A stretch of DNA of 64,000 bases from Tenrec ecaudatus. Taxonomy: Eukaryota; Chordata; Mammalia; Afrosoricida; Tenrecidae. Position numbers and translations under genes: made by a program. Of the stretch, positions 45,012 through 58,400 are shown in pieces. How positions within the stretch are numbered: position 1 is the stretch's first letter; each line of letters opens with the position of its first letter. The notes beneath the pieces were generated by a model, which ran no database searches, had not been told where the DNA came from, and worked only from the letters and a program-made list of their open reading frames with translations. The stretch is taken from contig NC_134540.1 of assembly GCF_050624435.1 (NCBI RefSeq), positions 104,003,739-104,067,738 on the forward strand, read 5' to 3'.

Positions 45012-46410
45012 TTCGTTTGGAGTTTGAAATGCATTAAGAAATACATTTATTTTTTTATTTTCCTGTCTAGTCAGTGTAGGCTATACAAAAAAAGCCGCGT
45101 GGTGAAGCCTGTGTGTGTATTGAAGCCAGGGTTTCTGGCTCCAGGGGCCAGTGTGGTTCCATATGTCTATGAGTCTTCAACAGAGGACACAAACGTGATA
45201 CAAGCAGATCCAGTATTTCCTGGATACAAGTCATAATTCTGTTCATGGTAAGAGACCTGGCCTTTGTGCTTTGGGGAGCTGAACAGGAATTGAGAGCATC
45301 CATTACACATAAACTTGAAACTCAAGGAAGGTTTTTACAGGGGAGCAGAGGTCATGTCATCTTCTAAGGAAACAAGGAAATGAGGGTTTAAGGACTCAGA
45401 AATAAATGATTTCACTCGTTCAAAAGCTCTTCCAGAAGAGACGTACGTTTCCTTTTTGGTGACCTCGTTTGCTTTCACTTGAGATGAGATCTTGCTGTCT
45501 GACAAAGTGCTGGACGATTTTTAATTGCCTGGCTTATTAGCAAGCAATGCTCTACTAACCCCTGGAATCCTGGCATGGTCGACAATCGACTCGGACAACA
45601 TTTCTAGGGTTTTGACTTTTTTCTTCTTTCCTCTTTTCCTTCCCCCGTTCCTTCTCCCCTTCCTTTTTTTTTGGTTGTTGCTTAAATAGAATGTTTCCAA
45701 GCAAATCATTTCCAACAGAATCTTTTCTTCAATATTCTTGTAAATGACCATACTTTTTCTCACAAGCCACCCAGAAAGATGAAGTCTGATGATGCACCAG
45801 TCATTATTTCTGAACCTCCAAAAGATAAGGCACGGTTATGAAAATGAGACCGTCTGTCGATATGTATGTCTCTTTATTTATTTATTTTTATTGTGCCTCT
45901 TTTTAAAGCCCGGTATTTCAGATTGGAAATGGGTAATCCCACTGCAGGATAAGCTTTACTAGGAGAACCAAAACAAGTTTCTTTTCTGAATAAATACCTT
46001 TAAAATCCCTAAGCAGGGATTCAGGACTAGGAAGAGAAATGCAACCAAGCTCGTGTATAATGGACAAGAGGAGGTCTTTTCCAGAGGAAAGTGGAGTTGC
46101 TACAATCCAGCCATCATTGTATAGCAGCCAATTCTTCATAATAGGCAAGATTGGAAGTCTCAATTGTTCTTAAAGTATTAATCCCTATTTGCCTTACTTC
46201 TTTGCGTATCATAGATCAGGCCACTAAAAGAGGATCAGTCTTACCCTTAAGGGATCATTTCCTCATATTTTCATTCTGATTTCAGACATTCATTTTTCTT
46301 TGATGTGGAATCAAACAACTTAAAAAAATAAAATAGAGTGATTGTGTAACCCATGTAGTAAAAAACTGAATTTGGACAGTAGTATTCATGCGTATTCCCT
46401 CTTCTCTCTC

Positions 46411-46482
<72 letters not shown>

Positions 46483-49400
46483 CTCTCTCCTCTCTGTGAT
46501 TTTTGAGTCCTCCATTCTTTGCACTAAAAGAGGTCCCATATTTTAGGACGGCAATGTCTGACTTCTTTCATTCTGCACGTGGCCGCCCGACTTGGCTGGT
46601 TCCAAATTTCTGAACGTGGATCTGATGTTCATTGTGTTGATCTGTCAGATCAAGCGCCGTGGCCACCTGTCGGGGTGGCATGGTTCCCACACACAACATG
46701 ATGTGCCAGTTTCAATGTGGCAGGGATGCCAGGCATAGAGTGGTGAAGAGGGGTATCTTGTACAATGTGGTGCTTTTGATGAAAGGAGATCTTCCCTCGG
46801 AAAGTAGTGCCAAATCGGAGGCACATGCTTCATTAAATTGATCACATCTGTTGGCACTTGTGGGTGTTAGCACTGACAAGTGTCTTTGTGTTCTTGCGTT
46901 TGGGTCCCACCTCCCCGGGCTCCCCTCACACCATTAGCCTTTGCCTCCATTTACCTAAGTGGTTGGAGAGTTACAGATCATCGAGGAATATGCTGAAGCA
47001 AGGAAAGTGTTTTCTAGGCAAATCGCTATTAAGTTCTGGATCCTAAGCGGTTGATGTCTGCTAATGCTGCGTAATTACCAGAGAGCACATTGTCCTCTTT
47101 GCGGGTGAGAGATGGAACGCAGTGTAAATGTGGCTTTTTTCCTCCTTTCTTGGCTCCTTGGTAATTCAAATTTAAGCAGTCTGGACGATGTGAAGACAGA
47201 GGTCTGGGTAAAGGCACTGTCCCGAGTGGCTTACCTAGACTTATGCACAAGTTAGAATTCTCAATCTTGGGAAAATTCTGCTGAATAAGAATATCCATAA
47301 ACGCAGCTGTAGCAGAGACATCGATCTGTCTCTTAGCAGTTCTAGGTAAAATGAACATAAATTCATTTTTCCTTGGCTTTTAAAATCTGCTGTTTTTCAC
47401 CCTTTATGAAGGGAAAAGGTCTCTCATGTGATGGAGATTCTGTCAGGGTGGGGGGACTCAAAGATGGAATTAAAGGGAAAAGGCCTGACGTCAGCTGCAT
47501 TTGCTCACATTGAGCACATGAACTTTTTAAACATTAAGCTACGTTTCAAAAAAATTTTTTTAAACTACGTTTCATACAACTCGTTAAAATATGCAGTAAT
47601 TTAATAAGGCTTCTGATAGACATGGAAATAAGTGAAACTATTCATTGATTGGATAAACATTTATCAAATGCCTACTACATGCAAGTCCATCTATTGTTTC
47701 AATTCTCCTATTAGATGTTCAAACTTGGAAAGAGAAGATTAGCTTGCATTTTGAACAGAGCTATAAAAAAAAATTCCAAATTCATTTAGGCTGTGCTCTC
47801 TTTCCAGTTATTAGCATGAGTCACCTAGAGACACCACGCCGTAGCGTCAGTTTTAATGTGGAGAATTACCAGGGGCAGAAGTTCATGTTCTGAGCGCTTT
47901 CTCGCTTGATTATGCAATATTCATAAGGTCTTTGTTGTGCAAGCCCAGTGCTAGAAGCAGTTTGTCAATTCAGAGGAGGCTGACCTTGGTTTAACCACAT
48001 ATATGCATGCCATACCTTTGAAACAGATGATCTTTTTGATTGAAAATACCTCTTCATTTAAAAACGTTTGTCAAACTAAACGCTCCCACTTGCGTCCTAG
48101 AAAAATCAAAATGCATCTGCACGCGCGATCGCAAGACTTTTGATACGATATTGAGTGGTTAATCTGGCAGAGACTAGGGGAGCCAGAGCTGCATTTAAAT
48201 AGGCAAGCCCGTGTTTACACTTGTTGTCTTTTGCAAAGACAAACTTGAACTGTAAATCGGGCCCTTTGCAAATTATTGGATCAATAAGAATTCATTGGGA
48301 GAGAGCTGGGTCTTTGGCCACACAGTTTAGGACGGCTCCATTCCAGAAGGAACACTGACACATGAAGGAGTGTCATTTTATATTTTCCAGGTTAAGGAAC
48401 CCTGGTGGTGCTGAGAATGAGACACTGCACCGCTAACCCCAAGGTCAGCAGTTTAAGCCCACCGGCCTCTCTGTGGGAGAAAAATAGAGGCAGCCTGCTC
48501 CTGTAAAGATTTAGTCTCGAAAGCACTGAAGAACAGTTCTACTGGGTCCCATAGGGTCGCTGGGGGTTGGCACCGACTCTGTGACAGTGAGTTTGGCTTG
48601 GTTTGGTAGCCGTATCACCAAAAAAGCAGGTGAGACAAGCTGTATTAAGATGTTCTGTTTAGCCCAATATACCAAAAATATTAAAATGTGAACTTATAGT
48701 CAGTGTAAAACATGAGGGCTTTGCGTTCTCCCCAGGTCTTCTGAGTCAAGTGTGTAATGTAGCCATCAGCACATCTTCCTGGGGTTGGCTAAAGTTCAAG
48801 GGCTGGGGAAGCCATCATGGTACACTACACCCCTGGATCTGCCTCTGGTCCGAAATAGCTATTTCAAGAAGTAGCAGCTAATATTTAATAGCCACTAAAA
48901 CTGAAGAAACTTCCCCAGCAAAGAAACATTGTATTTATCTTTTCATACCCGGAACGTTTGAAGTACTGTCAAAAGTATAAAATTAAAGCCAAAAGTATAA
49001 GATTAAAGAATAGGATCCTTCCTGAAGACACATACAGGGGACGTATGTGCCTGAATCCTTTACAGAAGTTTACACTTTTTAAAGAGAAAAATGTGGGATG
49101 CAATTAGAAAGAGGGTTATTGATAAATCTGAAGGTCATGTTTTCTCTAGTGCTTTCTTTCATCTTCCTGTATGTGACGAAATCACACTGACTTAGCCATC
49201 TAAGGAGTGGGGGTGGGGAGACTTTCCAAATTTAAAAATAGGCTAGATAAATAGAATATTATATTACTTTTATAGGTATGTAGTCATTTTAATTTTATGA
49301 TAATGGAGTACTTTGAAATACAAGGCCTTTGAGGTATTTTCATGGAAGAAATGCTATTTCTTTTTCTATCAAAGTCCACTGGCCCATGGGAGAGGATGAT

Positions 49401-52400
49401 AGTAATCTATGTTACATTCCAATAAAATACAAGCTGATTTCATTTTTGTAGGAAGAAAGGCAAAATGTTCAAGGGACCTGCTTTTAAAGTTAGCAGGGAG
49501 CGTGACATTGGGAAATCACCCTTTGTTTAGCTGAGCACAGTGAGCAGAAATCAGGGGCATGGGAGGTACGGCCTCCATTCATAACCACACAGTGGGCCGG
49601 CCTCACTGAAAGAATGCACTCCAATGGGGGAGTACGCTCTCAACTGCAATCTTGCTTCATTTGAAAGGGTTGTTTATGTTGTGGTTCTTAATTGTGATTT
49701 TTTTAAAAATTACAAATATATGATACAGATAATTTCCACAAGTAAGATTATCCTCAGTATACCCCTTAGCAGCAAGCACATTGATGTCCAGTAAGTTTTA
49801 GTGGAGAGGTCTCGGCTTGCAGGCACTGTGCCACCTGACAACCTGGAGAGAGGCTGCCCTAGGCGGAGCTAAGGCCAGACATTAACGCAAGCTTGGGCTT
49901 AGAATAAAAAAGGATGGCTCACAGCCCATAGTTTAAAATGGGCAAAGTTGGGAACGGGCTGTGGTGTGAAAGGCCACTGCTCCTCACTGAAGGTATTAAA
50001 GGTGAGGAGGCTACATGGCCACCTGCTGGACGCCTTTCAGGAGGGATGCCAATACTGCCCATCGAAAGTACATAAGCAGCCTCTGAGGAGCCCTGGTGTC
50101 GTAGTGATTATGCATCGGGCTGCTAACTGCAACGTCAGCAGTTCGAAAGCATCCATCTCACCTCAGGAGAAAGACGGAGCTTTCAGTTCCAGTCTTGGGA
50201 ACCCAGAGGGGCAGATCGACCCTGTCCTGTATGGTTACTGTGAGTCGGCATCTCCTTGATGGCAATGAGTTTGGTTTGGGGTTTTGGAAAAGCAAATGAC
50301 TGCACACACACACTCTAGCTGTTAACAGTTGTATTTCTGTGAATGCCAGAAGGTCGCACCTTGTGCCCCTTTTAGTAGATGGTAGATAAGATGCTTCGTT
50401 CACTGACTCTATGGATGCTTTCCAGATTCAAGTGCTGCTGATTCCGTCATGGAAAATTCGAGTGGCTCCTATAGGTCCGGCATGGAACCGGGGTTACCAC
50501 TGTCAACAAGCTTACTATTTATGGGGGTCCTTCCTGGCCTTTGGAGCCCTATCGACTGAGTGGGCCACTCACTGGGTTCCTAACTACAAGGCCATCGGTT
50601 CGAAGCCACCAGCTCTCTACTCCTGTAGGGGAGAGTTACAGTCTCAGAAACACACAGGGGCAGTTCATGCCTACAGCGTCGCTATGAGTCAGAGTTGACT
50701 CAGTGGCAGCAAGTTTGGAGTTTGGAAGGAGAATTTGGAAGGAGTCCTAGTGGGGAAAAGGTCAGGTGCCGGGCTAGTAGCCAAAAGGTTATCCATTTTA
50801 ACCCCGCCAGCGGCTCCACCGCAGCCAGCTTCTGTACAGATTAAAACCTAGGAAACGCTTCAGAGCAGGATCTCCCCATCATGCGGGGTCACTAGGAAAC
50901 GAAGATTGCCTCAACAGCATAAAAGAGCAGCAATAGGGACACCCATGTCCTGTTTGGTCATCCAACTGGGGTGGGGCGGGTTGCTATTGGCATCTAACGG
51001 GGAGAAGTCAGGGATGATACTGAACATCCTACAAGACTCAGGGCAGCCCCCATGCAAAGGATTCTCCCACCCAAATGCCCAAAACGCCAAGGTTGAAAAC
51101 CCCCTGAAGTAGGAGAATTACAGTAAACCAAGCAGCTGTAACACACGGTGTGAGCAACGCTGTGCTGGGGGCAGTTCAGTGCAACAGCGGGGCCTAGCTG
51201 ACTGGGCTCAGGCTGTGGCTAAGACAGCCCTTGTTAGGGACGGCCGGACCTGCAAGGTTACCAGCAGCACATGCTGTTCTAACTGTGTGAGGAAAACAAG
51301 GCAGAGACTTGAGACAACAGCTTCTGCCTGGAAGGTTGGAGGTGGAGTTTCACCAAGTGACTGACGTTTGACAGCTTTATAACCGGAGAGGATTTTGCCC
51401 GGGGCATTCTAGCCTGAGGGACCGGTATTAAATGAAGCCTAGCCCAGAGCCAAGTTGAGTCACTAGCTGGTGCTCGGAATGTAGATGAGAAGAAAAACCT
51501 ACCATGCAGGCTGGTGCTGCCCAAGGAGCAGCATCCGAGGTGCCACCGTTAGGCTGCTGACTGCAAGGTCACAGGTCAGCACTGCGAGCGGCTCCGTGGG
51601 AGAAAGATGAGGCTTTCTACTCCCATAAAGAGCTATTGTACTGGAAACCCCAGGGGCAGTTCTACCCTGTCCTGTAGGGTGGCAAAAAGTGGGAATCGAC
51701 TCGGTGGCAGTGAGTTTCTTTTGAGTTTGATGGCCGTCCCCAGGGGTGACCTTCATCTTGTGGGCAACAAGGGTGTGAGTGAAGCTGCAATGCCCGTGGC
51801 GTTTATGAGGTGACAGCTCCCTCCCTGCCCGTGGGTGAGGCTGACTGTGGCTGCCTGCACTAGTGGCCCTGCGGAAAGCGTCACAGCGCCTCCCCTGGAA
51901 TAGCTCAAGAAACGACGTTTCTATTATTGCATGTAAGGCATCCTCAGGAAAAGCTGCGAGGGTCGGAACACGTTAGGCGGTGTGTTGTTTCTGCGTGGCT
52001 TCTTTATGTCGACTGCTAGGTGAGCTGAATTTTGAAGTAGGCAATATTCCCAACAAGCTGGCCGGGCCCTGGAGCCCAGTCCCGTTACTTCGGAGGGAGG
52101 CCCTTGCAGGTGTGGTGGGCAGTCTCGGGAGTTAATCCTGATGACTCCCAGGGGTGTCACCCCAACGTAGAACGGTGCCAGGTTTAGGGGCCCCTGGTGT
52201 CTGTTAGGGATTCCACCCTTGGAATTTTCTAAGATGTTCTCACAAGACTTTATATCTCTTCAGTCAAGGTCTGTGCATCATGTTGCATACACACACACAC
52301 ACAACCATTGTTTTTTTTCTCTGATCAAGAAGGTACTGGTTGTCTAATGAGAATCAAGGTGCATTTATTTTTAGTGTACCCAACCCATTTTGTGACAAGG

Positions 52401-55400
52401 TGACTAGATTAGCCATCTGCTTGACCAATGCAGCAGTCTTATGGAAAGTCTCTCTAACCTGAGGGTGTTTTACTGGTCCATTAAAAAAAAAAGAAAAAAA
52501 GTTAGTGAATGCTTTCTGCGGCCTCCTCACTAAACCATGTGGCTTCTTTGCCATTTGGTTTTCAATAGGGTCTTTAATCCATGCATATGGCGTGTAAAAA
52601 TTAAAAAGATCGTAAAGGTTATAAAAGGTTCTTTTAAAAGTTCGGATGGCTAAGTACTCCGAGACTAGCCCAGAGTGGGACAGTTCGGACCCACCAGCTG
52701 CGCCCCTCCAGGCGTCACTGAGGTTGATTGACTGCCGTAAAGTTCGGGGCCTTGGGAACCCTCTGGGGCCGTTCTGCTCTGGCCTGTGTGTCTGTGGTTA
52801 GAAATCTGAATTGACGCCATAGAAATTTTATTTATTTGTTTATTTTCCAACAGTTGTGTTGGCATATGGTTCATTATGCCATGCAATTCAGGACTTCATT
52901 CCCATCCAGAAGAGTTGTGCAATCATCGGTTTAGAACATTTTCTTCGTTCTGTATTCCCCATTCAACCTCCCATGCCAGACCCCCAAGGGACCATTACGC
53001 AGTTACTGTCTCAATAGAGCTATCTATCTTTGATTTCATATACAACATAGAATTTTTTAAAGGTGATACAGTGAGAAGTAAGGTTTCCTTCCACTGCTAC
53101 CCTCATTCTTCTTCTTACAACTACTCAAACATTTCCGGATCCATAATACATAAGTCTTTCCCACAGATATGCTGTTCCTGAAAGCTTGTTTTATATAGCT
53201 TTCACACAGACAAGCATTTGGTATATTTTCCCCCTCTCAAACATACCCTGACACCTATGCGCTGCCATCAAGTCAATTCTGACTCACAGCGACCCTATAG
53301 GACAAGGTAGAACTGCCCCTGGGGGTTTCTGAAGCTGTACATTTTTACAGGATTAGAAAGTCTGGTCTTTCCCCCAAGGAAAGTTATCAGCCCAACTCAT
53401 AACCTATTATACCAGTACCATTGCCCACATTTTGTAGATAAGGATACTGAGAATGAGGGGTAACTTACAGTACACGGCAAAACTGGAATTCAGACCTGGA
53501 GTTCTACTTGTACGCAGAGATGAACCAAGATTCCCAAGCACCGTAGGCACACTAGTGATTCGATCCTCCAAGCAGGCCCACGTTAGCACCATTTCACACT
53601 CATATAGTCTTACATGTTTATTCACCATTTATGTAGATGAGGCAGTGCTGGCTTCACCAAGGAGGAACAGAGATGAACAGCATGGACATCTTCCCTCTTC
53701 TCCCAAGTAGGTCAGCGTAAGCCCCCAATTGCGTATCACCCAAAACTCTAAACCCATTTGCACCAAGTCCATGCTGACTCCTGACAACCACGTGTGTGTC
53801 AGCTAGAACTGTGACTCTGTGGAGTAATGACTGTCATCTTCCATGGTGCCACTGGTGGGAGTCAAGCCAGTGATGGTTCAGGTAGTAAACCTACTGTCAT
53901 CAATTCTGACTTACAGAAACTGCATATGATGACGCTTTCTACTCCCATAAAGAATCACAGTCTCGAACACCCACAGGGGTGGTTCTACCCTGTGCTGTAG
54001 GGTGGCTGAGGAGGAATCAGCTCGAGGGCAGTGAGTTTGGTTGGTGCTGTCAGTGGTACAGTAGAACTTCCCATGGGCCGTCCAAGGCTGTAATTGGAAT
54101 TGACTCGATGGCGGGGTTTGGTTTTTGTTCTTGCGTTTTAATCTTTAAGGAAGCCTATTGTCAGGTGTTTTCCCCTTCAGAGCAGCAGGTGGGATCAAAC
54201 CGCGATCCTTGTGGTTGATAGTCAACTGCATACCCACAGCACCACTAGCCAAGTGTAAAATTGTCTGTGCCACACAGAGACCTATACATTATACATACCA
54301 GTCACCAGAACAGTATAAAACCAGACCCTCCATTCTCAGAAGGAATGTAAGGGCCCTCGATGATTACTTAAGCTAACCCTGATCCTGAGCTGCTCATTAA
54401 ACCAAGCCCTCCTGGCTATGGGTTCAAACCCACCAGTCACTTCATGGGAAAAAGATCAAGCCATCTGTAAAGATTCCAAACCAAAGCTCACCACCATTGG
54501 GTTAATGCCGACTCATAGTAACTCTATAGGATGGGGGAATTGCCCCTGTGGGTTTCTGAGACTGTAACTGTTTATGGAAGTAAAAAGTCATCGTACAGGG
54601 TCAATATGTGTTGGAAATGACTCAGTGGCGATGGGTTTGGTGGTTGGGTCACGTTTGCTTGAACCCTTGTGCAGATTGGCCCCCCATCCTGGCCTGTGCT
54701 TTCACCTGTCCCGGGTGCTGGGTGACAGCCGGCTGCCAGTAGCTGCGCATCCTTCTAGTGGTTGGTATTACCCTACACTAGTAGCAGGGTGTACCTGTCT
54801 GCGCTGTGGGGAGCCGCTGTTGAGCCAATTCTAACTCATGGGACCTCATGTGTTACTGAGTCAACTACGCTCCTTTGACTTTTCAGCGGCTGAGATCACC
54901 AGGCCTATCTTCCCAGGCACTTGTGGGTGGGTTTGAACTGCTGACCTCTCATTTAGTACCTGAGCACTTAACCCTTTGTTCCACCAATTGTCTCCTAATG
55001 GCATAATGGGTTATATATTTGGCTGCTAGCTTCAAGGTCAGCAGTTTGAAACCACCAGTCGCTCCATGGGAGAATGACGGAGCGTCCTACTCCCATCTAT
55101 GATGACAATCTCGGAGGAGGTTCTATCCTGACCTATAGGTGGTAGTGATAGGAGTTGGCATCAACTTGGCAGTGAGTTTGAGGGCTTGGGGGTGGTTTTT
55201 AGTGTCTACTGCATGTCTGAAGTTACCCTGGGTATTCCGAGAGCCTGGCTTCCTATCCTTGGAGAGGAGAGATCCACAGAGCTGACTCACATCCTCCTGA
55301 CACCGCCGTTGTGAGTGAAGCAGCCACTGCTGGGTCATCTGGAAACCACATGCAGGGCCGGGCGTCACTGTGGGAATTCTCACCTCTACGGGTCAGATCA

Positions 55401-58400
55401 GCCTGCTTCATGATTGCGGAGAAGGAACTTGACCATGAAGACTGTGCTGCGGAGACCTGTGGGCGGCCAGGGCTTCCTGTGAATGCCTCCCAAAGACTCT
55501 GGGCACTCGTAGGTTGAGCCTGGAGTGGGGAAGTGCTACCATGTAGAGGAGGGGTTGGCACCACAAGAGCAAGGGTACAGCACATGTGCCCGTAGAGAGA
55601 TGCTGTCACCGGGCCAAGCTGGGTAGTTCACGTATGGATATAGCAAGCTCATGCCATGAATCTTAGCTCCTGGTGCTCTCAAGATTGAGCTGGCTGGCGT
55701 GGCTTTTGCACTTACCGTCTCACTTCATTGGCAGGTAGCAAGGAGGGAGCACATTTTTCTACCTGCTGGGTGTTGCTGAGCATTCTTCTGGGAGCAGCAG
55801 CCATGCTGTGCAAAGAGCAAGGGATCACCGTGCTGGTAAGACCCTCCTCACATGGCCCTCCCTCCTGCACAGATAGCCTGGGCCAGCTCTGCCCCAGGGC
55901 CTCCATAAGCTCGCCATTCTGTTGCTGACCCAAACTCACAGACCTCTCTGCGCTATGGCGATCCTGGCATTTCTGATGGGGGATTGCCTATCTGTTGTCT
56001 GTCATTAGCAACAGGTGGGAGTGTGGCATGGGCAATTCTTATGGAGTAGTGATCATTCATTCTTGCAGGGGCCTGTGGAAAAAGAGAAAAGCATTTTGGT
56101 TTGCGATTTTCCGGGATCCTCTCAGCTGCCCAGAAAACAATAGCAGCCTAACCCCAGTCCTCTTTCAGGTCCCGGAGTTGAAAAAGATAGTGGGTTGGTT
56201 CATTGCCATTGAATCCTTTCTGACTCATAGCCACTCTCTAGGGATACCCCTGGGTTTGGGAGACTGTTCATCTTTACAGAAGCAGACAGCCTCGTCTTTT
56301 TCCTGCAGAGCAACTGGTGGGTTCGAACAACTGACCTTGGAGTCAGCGGCCCAAACTATAGCTATAACCCACTACACCAGGGGTGTCAAACTAGCGGCCA
56401 CAGGCCACCTGCACACCTGCGGCCCCCGAGGTAATTTTCTGTGGCCCACAATGCTCTGAAATAAAATGAAAATAGAAAAAATTGTTATGAAGAAAATAGC
56501 GCTTAGGGGAGATCGAGGCAATAACGTGCATACAATTCCCTGCACTATACACCACCAAGGCTCCTAATGAGTAGGGTAGAAATGAAGAAACGGTCACCCT
56601 GCCATTCCATTCACTCTATCTTCCTGTGCACACACACTCCCTCCCCCCTGTTTCCCTCCCTCCCTCCCTCTCTCAGCCTCACCTGTCTTTATAATTGATC
56701 TCCATGGGTCAACGGGACTCACACCAACACGGACACTGAAGTGTTTCCACTTTGCAAACATGTGAAGAAAAATTCAAACGTCCATTTTTCCTGCGGTACC
56801 TGAAGAGCCCATGACAGTGCGCATGTTTCACCCAGGGCTTTCTTTTCAAAGAGTTCCTTTAATCCTGCTCCTTCATCACGTGTTTTAATTTGGGGACTTG
56901 CCATCTTTTTTTCTATTATACGGCATGTATGTTATTTGGCTGGTTGTTCATGTGTTTGGGGTACATTTTGGTTAGGACAGAGAGGTGAAACCCAGATGTT
57001 CAGTCTCAGGGAAAACAAATAAACTCAAGCTGTCTCATCTCTTAGTCTATCCCAGTCTTTAACATGACATTTCCTACCATTTTTTCCATATGTTTGAAAC
57101 GAACTTGTACTTCCCTGCAGATTCCAAGTCCACTTCAGTTTGACTTTTGCTCCGTTTTGTAGCCACTTGGTCCACTCGGAGTGGTCAGGGATCTGGAAGG
57201 GTTTGAGGCTGTAAGCCTTCACTCTTGGGTTTGTTGTTTTTGGAGTTTTGTCCCGACAATCTTTGAACTACTTTTTATTATTATCATTACTAATATTAAT
57301 GAATAATTTACATACATAAACACAGATTTTAAGTGTGTGCCTTGACCTTGAGCAAATGCATAAAACCAAAAACCACGCTCACTGCTGTGGAGCTGATACT
57401 ATATCAGAGACCCGAGCTGATACTATATCAGAGACCCTGTAGGACAGGGTAGTACTGCCCCCATGAGTTTCTAAGACAGTTACTCTCATGGGAGTGGAAA
57501 GCCTGGTTTCCTCCTGAGGAGCAGCTGGTGGTTTCAAACTGCAGACCTTGCCGTTCACAACCCAGCTCACAACCACTAGGCCACCAGGACTCACCGGCAC
57601 ATGTAAACCACCATCAAGCCTTACAACGTTCCTGTCACCCCAGAAGGATGCTTGTGCCTTTTTTCCTCCCAGCAGCAGCCTAGCAGTGTGTTTTTAAATG
57701 AAAATCATCCAAAAGCCTTGGGAAAAGGGCAGTTTTAATATCACTATCTGAGTAACGATATGCATATAACTAGCGAACGGGATAAATACATACAGTTATC
57801 GTGTATAGAATTTCTATATCCTAGTGTTATCTGTGAGGTTCAATATGGTGGCATATAGCTGTTTCTAATACTGTACTAAGACCACTTATTTAATAAAATC
57901 TGATAAACTATTGCCTGAGTCACTTAATCAAATCAGTCATACTCATTCATTGAGAATCCGTGTGTTTGAGGTACGTACTCTGTCTTATGAGAAATGCTTT
58001 ATAAATCATGTTTCAAATTCTGATTCCTCTCTTGCCCTCCCCACCTCCCACCAAGCCATCTCCACACCACACCCGAAATCATCTTCTTAGAGAATTGTAC
58101 AGGCCCCTTCCCTCTCTAAGACCCTTCTGTAGTTCCTCACTGTGGTGTAGCGGTTCCGAGCTGGGCTGCAATCTGAATGGTCAGCAGTTCAAAACCTCCA
58201 GCAGCTCTTCGGGAGAAAGACTGGGCCTTCTACTCCCGTTAACAGTTAGTCTCAGAAACCCACATTGGTGGCTCTGACTCGGCATGGACCCCATGGCGTT
58301 GACTGAACCCAGAACACAGACCTCCCTCTGAGTCTTCATCCTGCGCGGATTATTCCCAGCACACGTTAAACCCTTTCTCCTCCAGGCCTTTGCAGGGGCT

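Larger units (their letters stand above)
35031..55734 (+). other. TMTC4: TMTC4 intron 5 (20.7 kb)
   Basis: The longest intron in the window. It holds old repeats, an L1 3' end, a minisatellite, a long hairpin, several microsatellites and AfroSINEs at both ends. SINEs are almost absent between about 44.8 and 48.4 kb. Stretches 35040-35660, 37930-38690, 39470-40920, 41640-42430, 42680-43570, 45010-46390, 46500-48390, 48610-50080, 50900-51530 and 51740-52640 have no identified gene or element. Confidence 0.65.

Noticed and set aside
44982..45240. Possible cassette exon after TTTTCCTGTCTAG at about 45070
   Set aside because: The acceptor-like site is fair but there is no matching donor, the peptide does not resemble TMTC4, and the known exons 5 and 6 already join in phase.
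46282..46539. Arg/Glu-rich minus-strand frame
   Set aside because: It is a translation of the (CT)n microsatellite.
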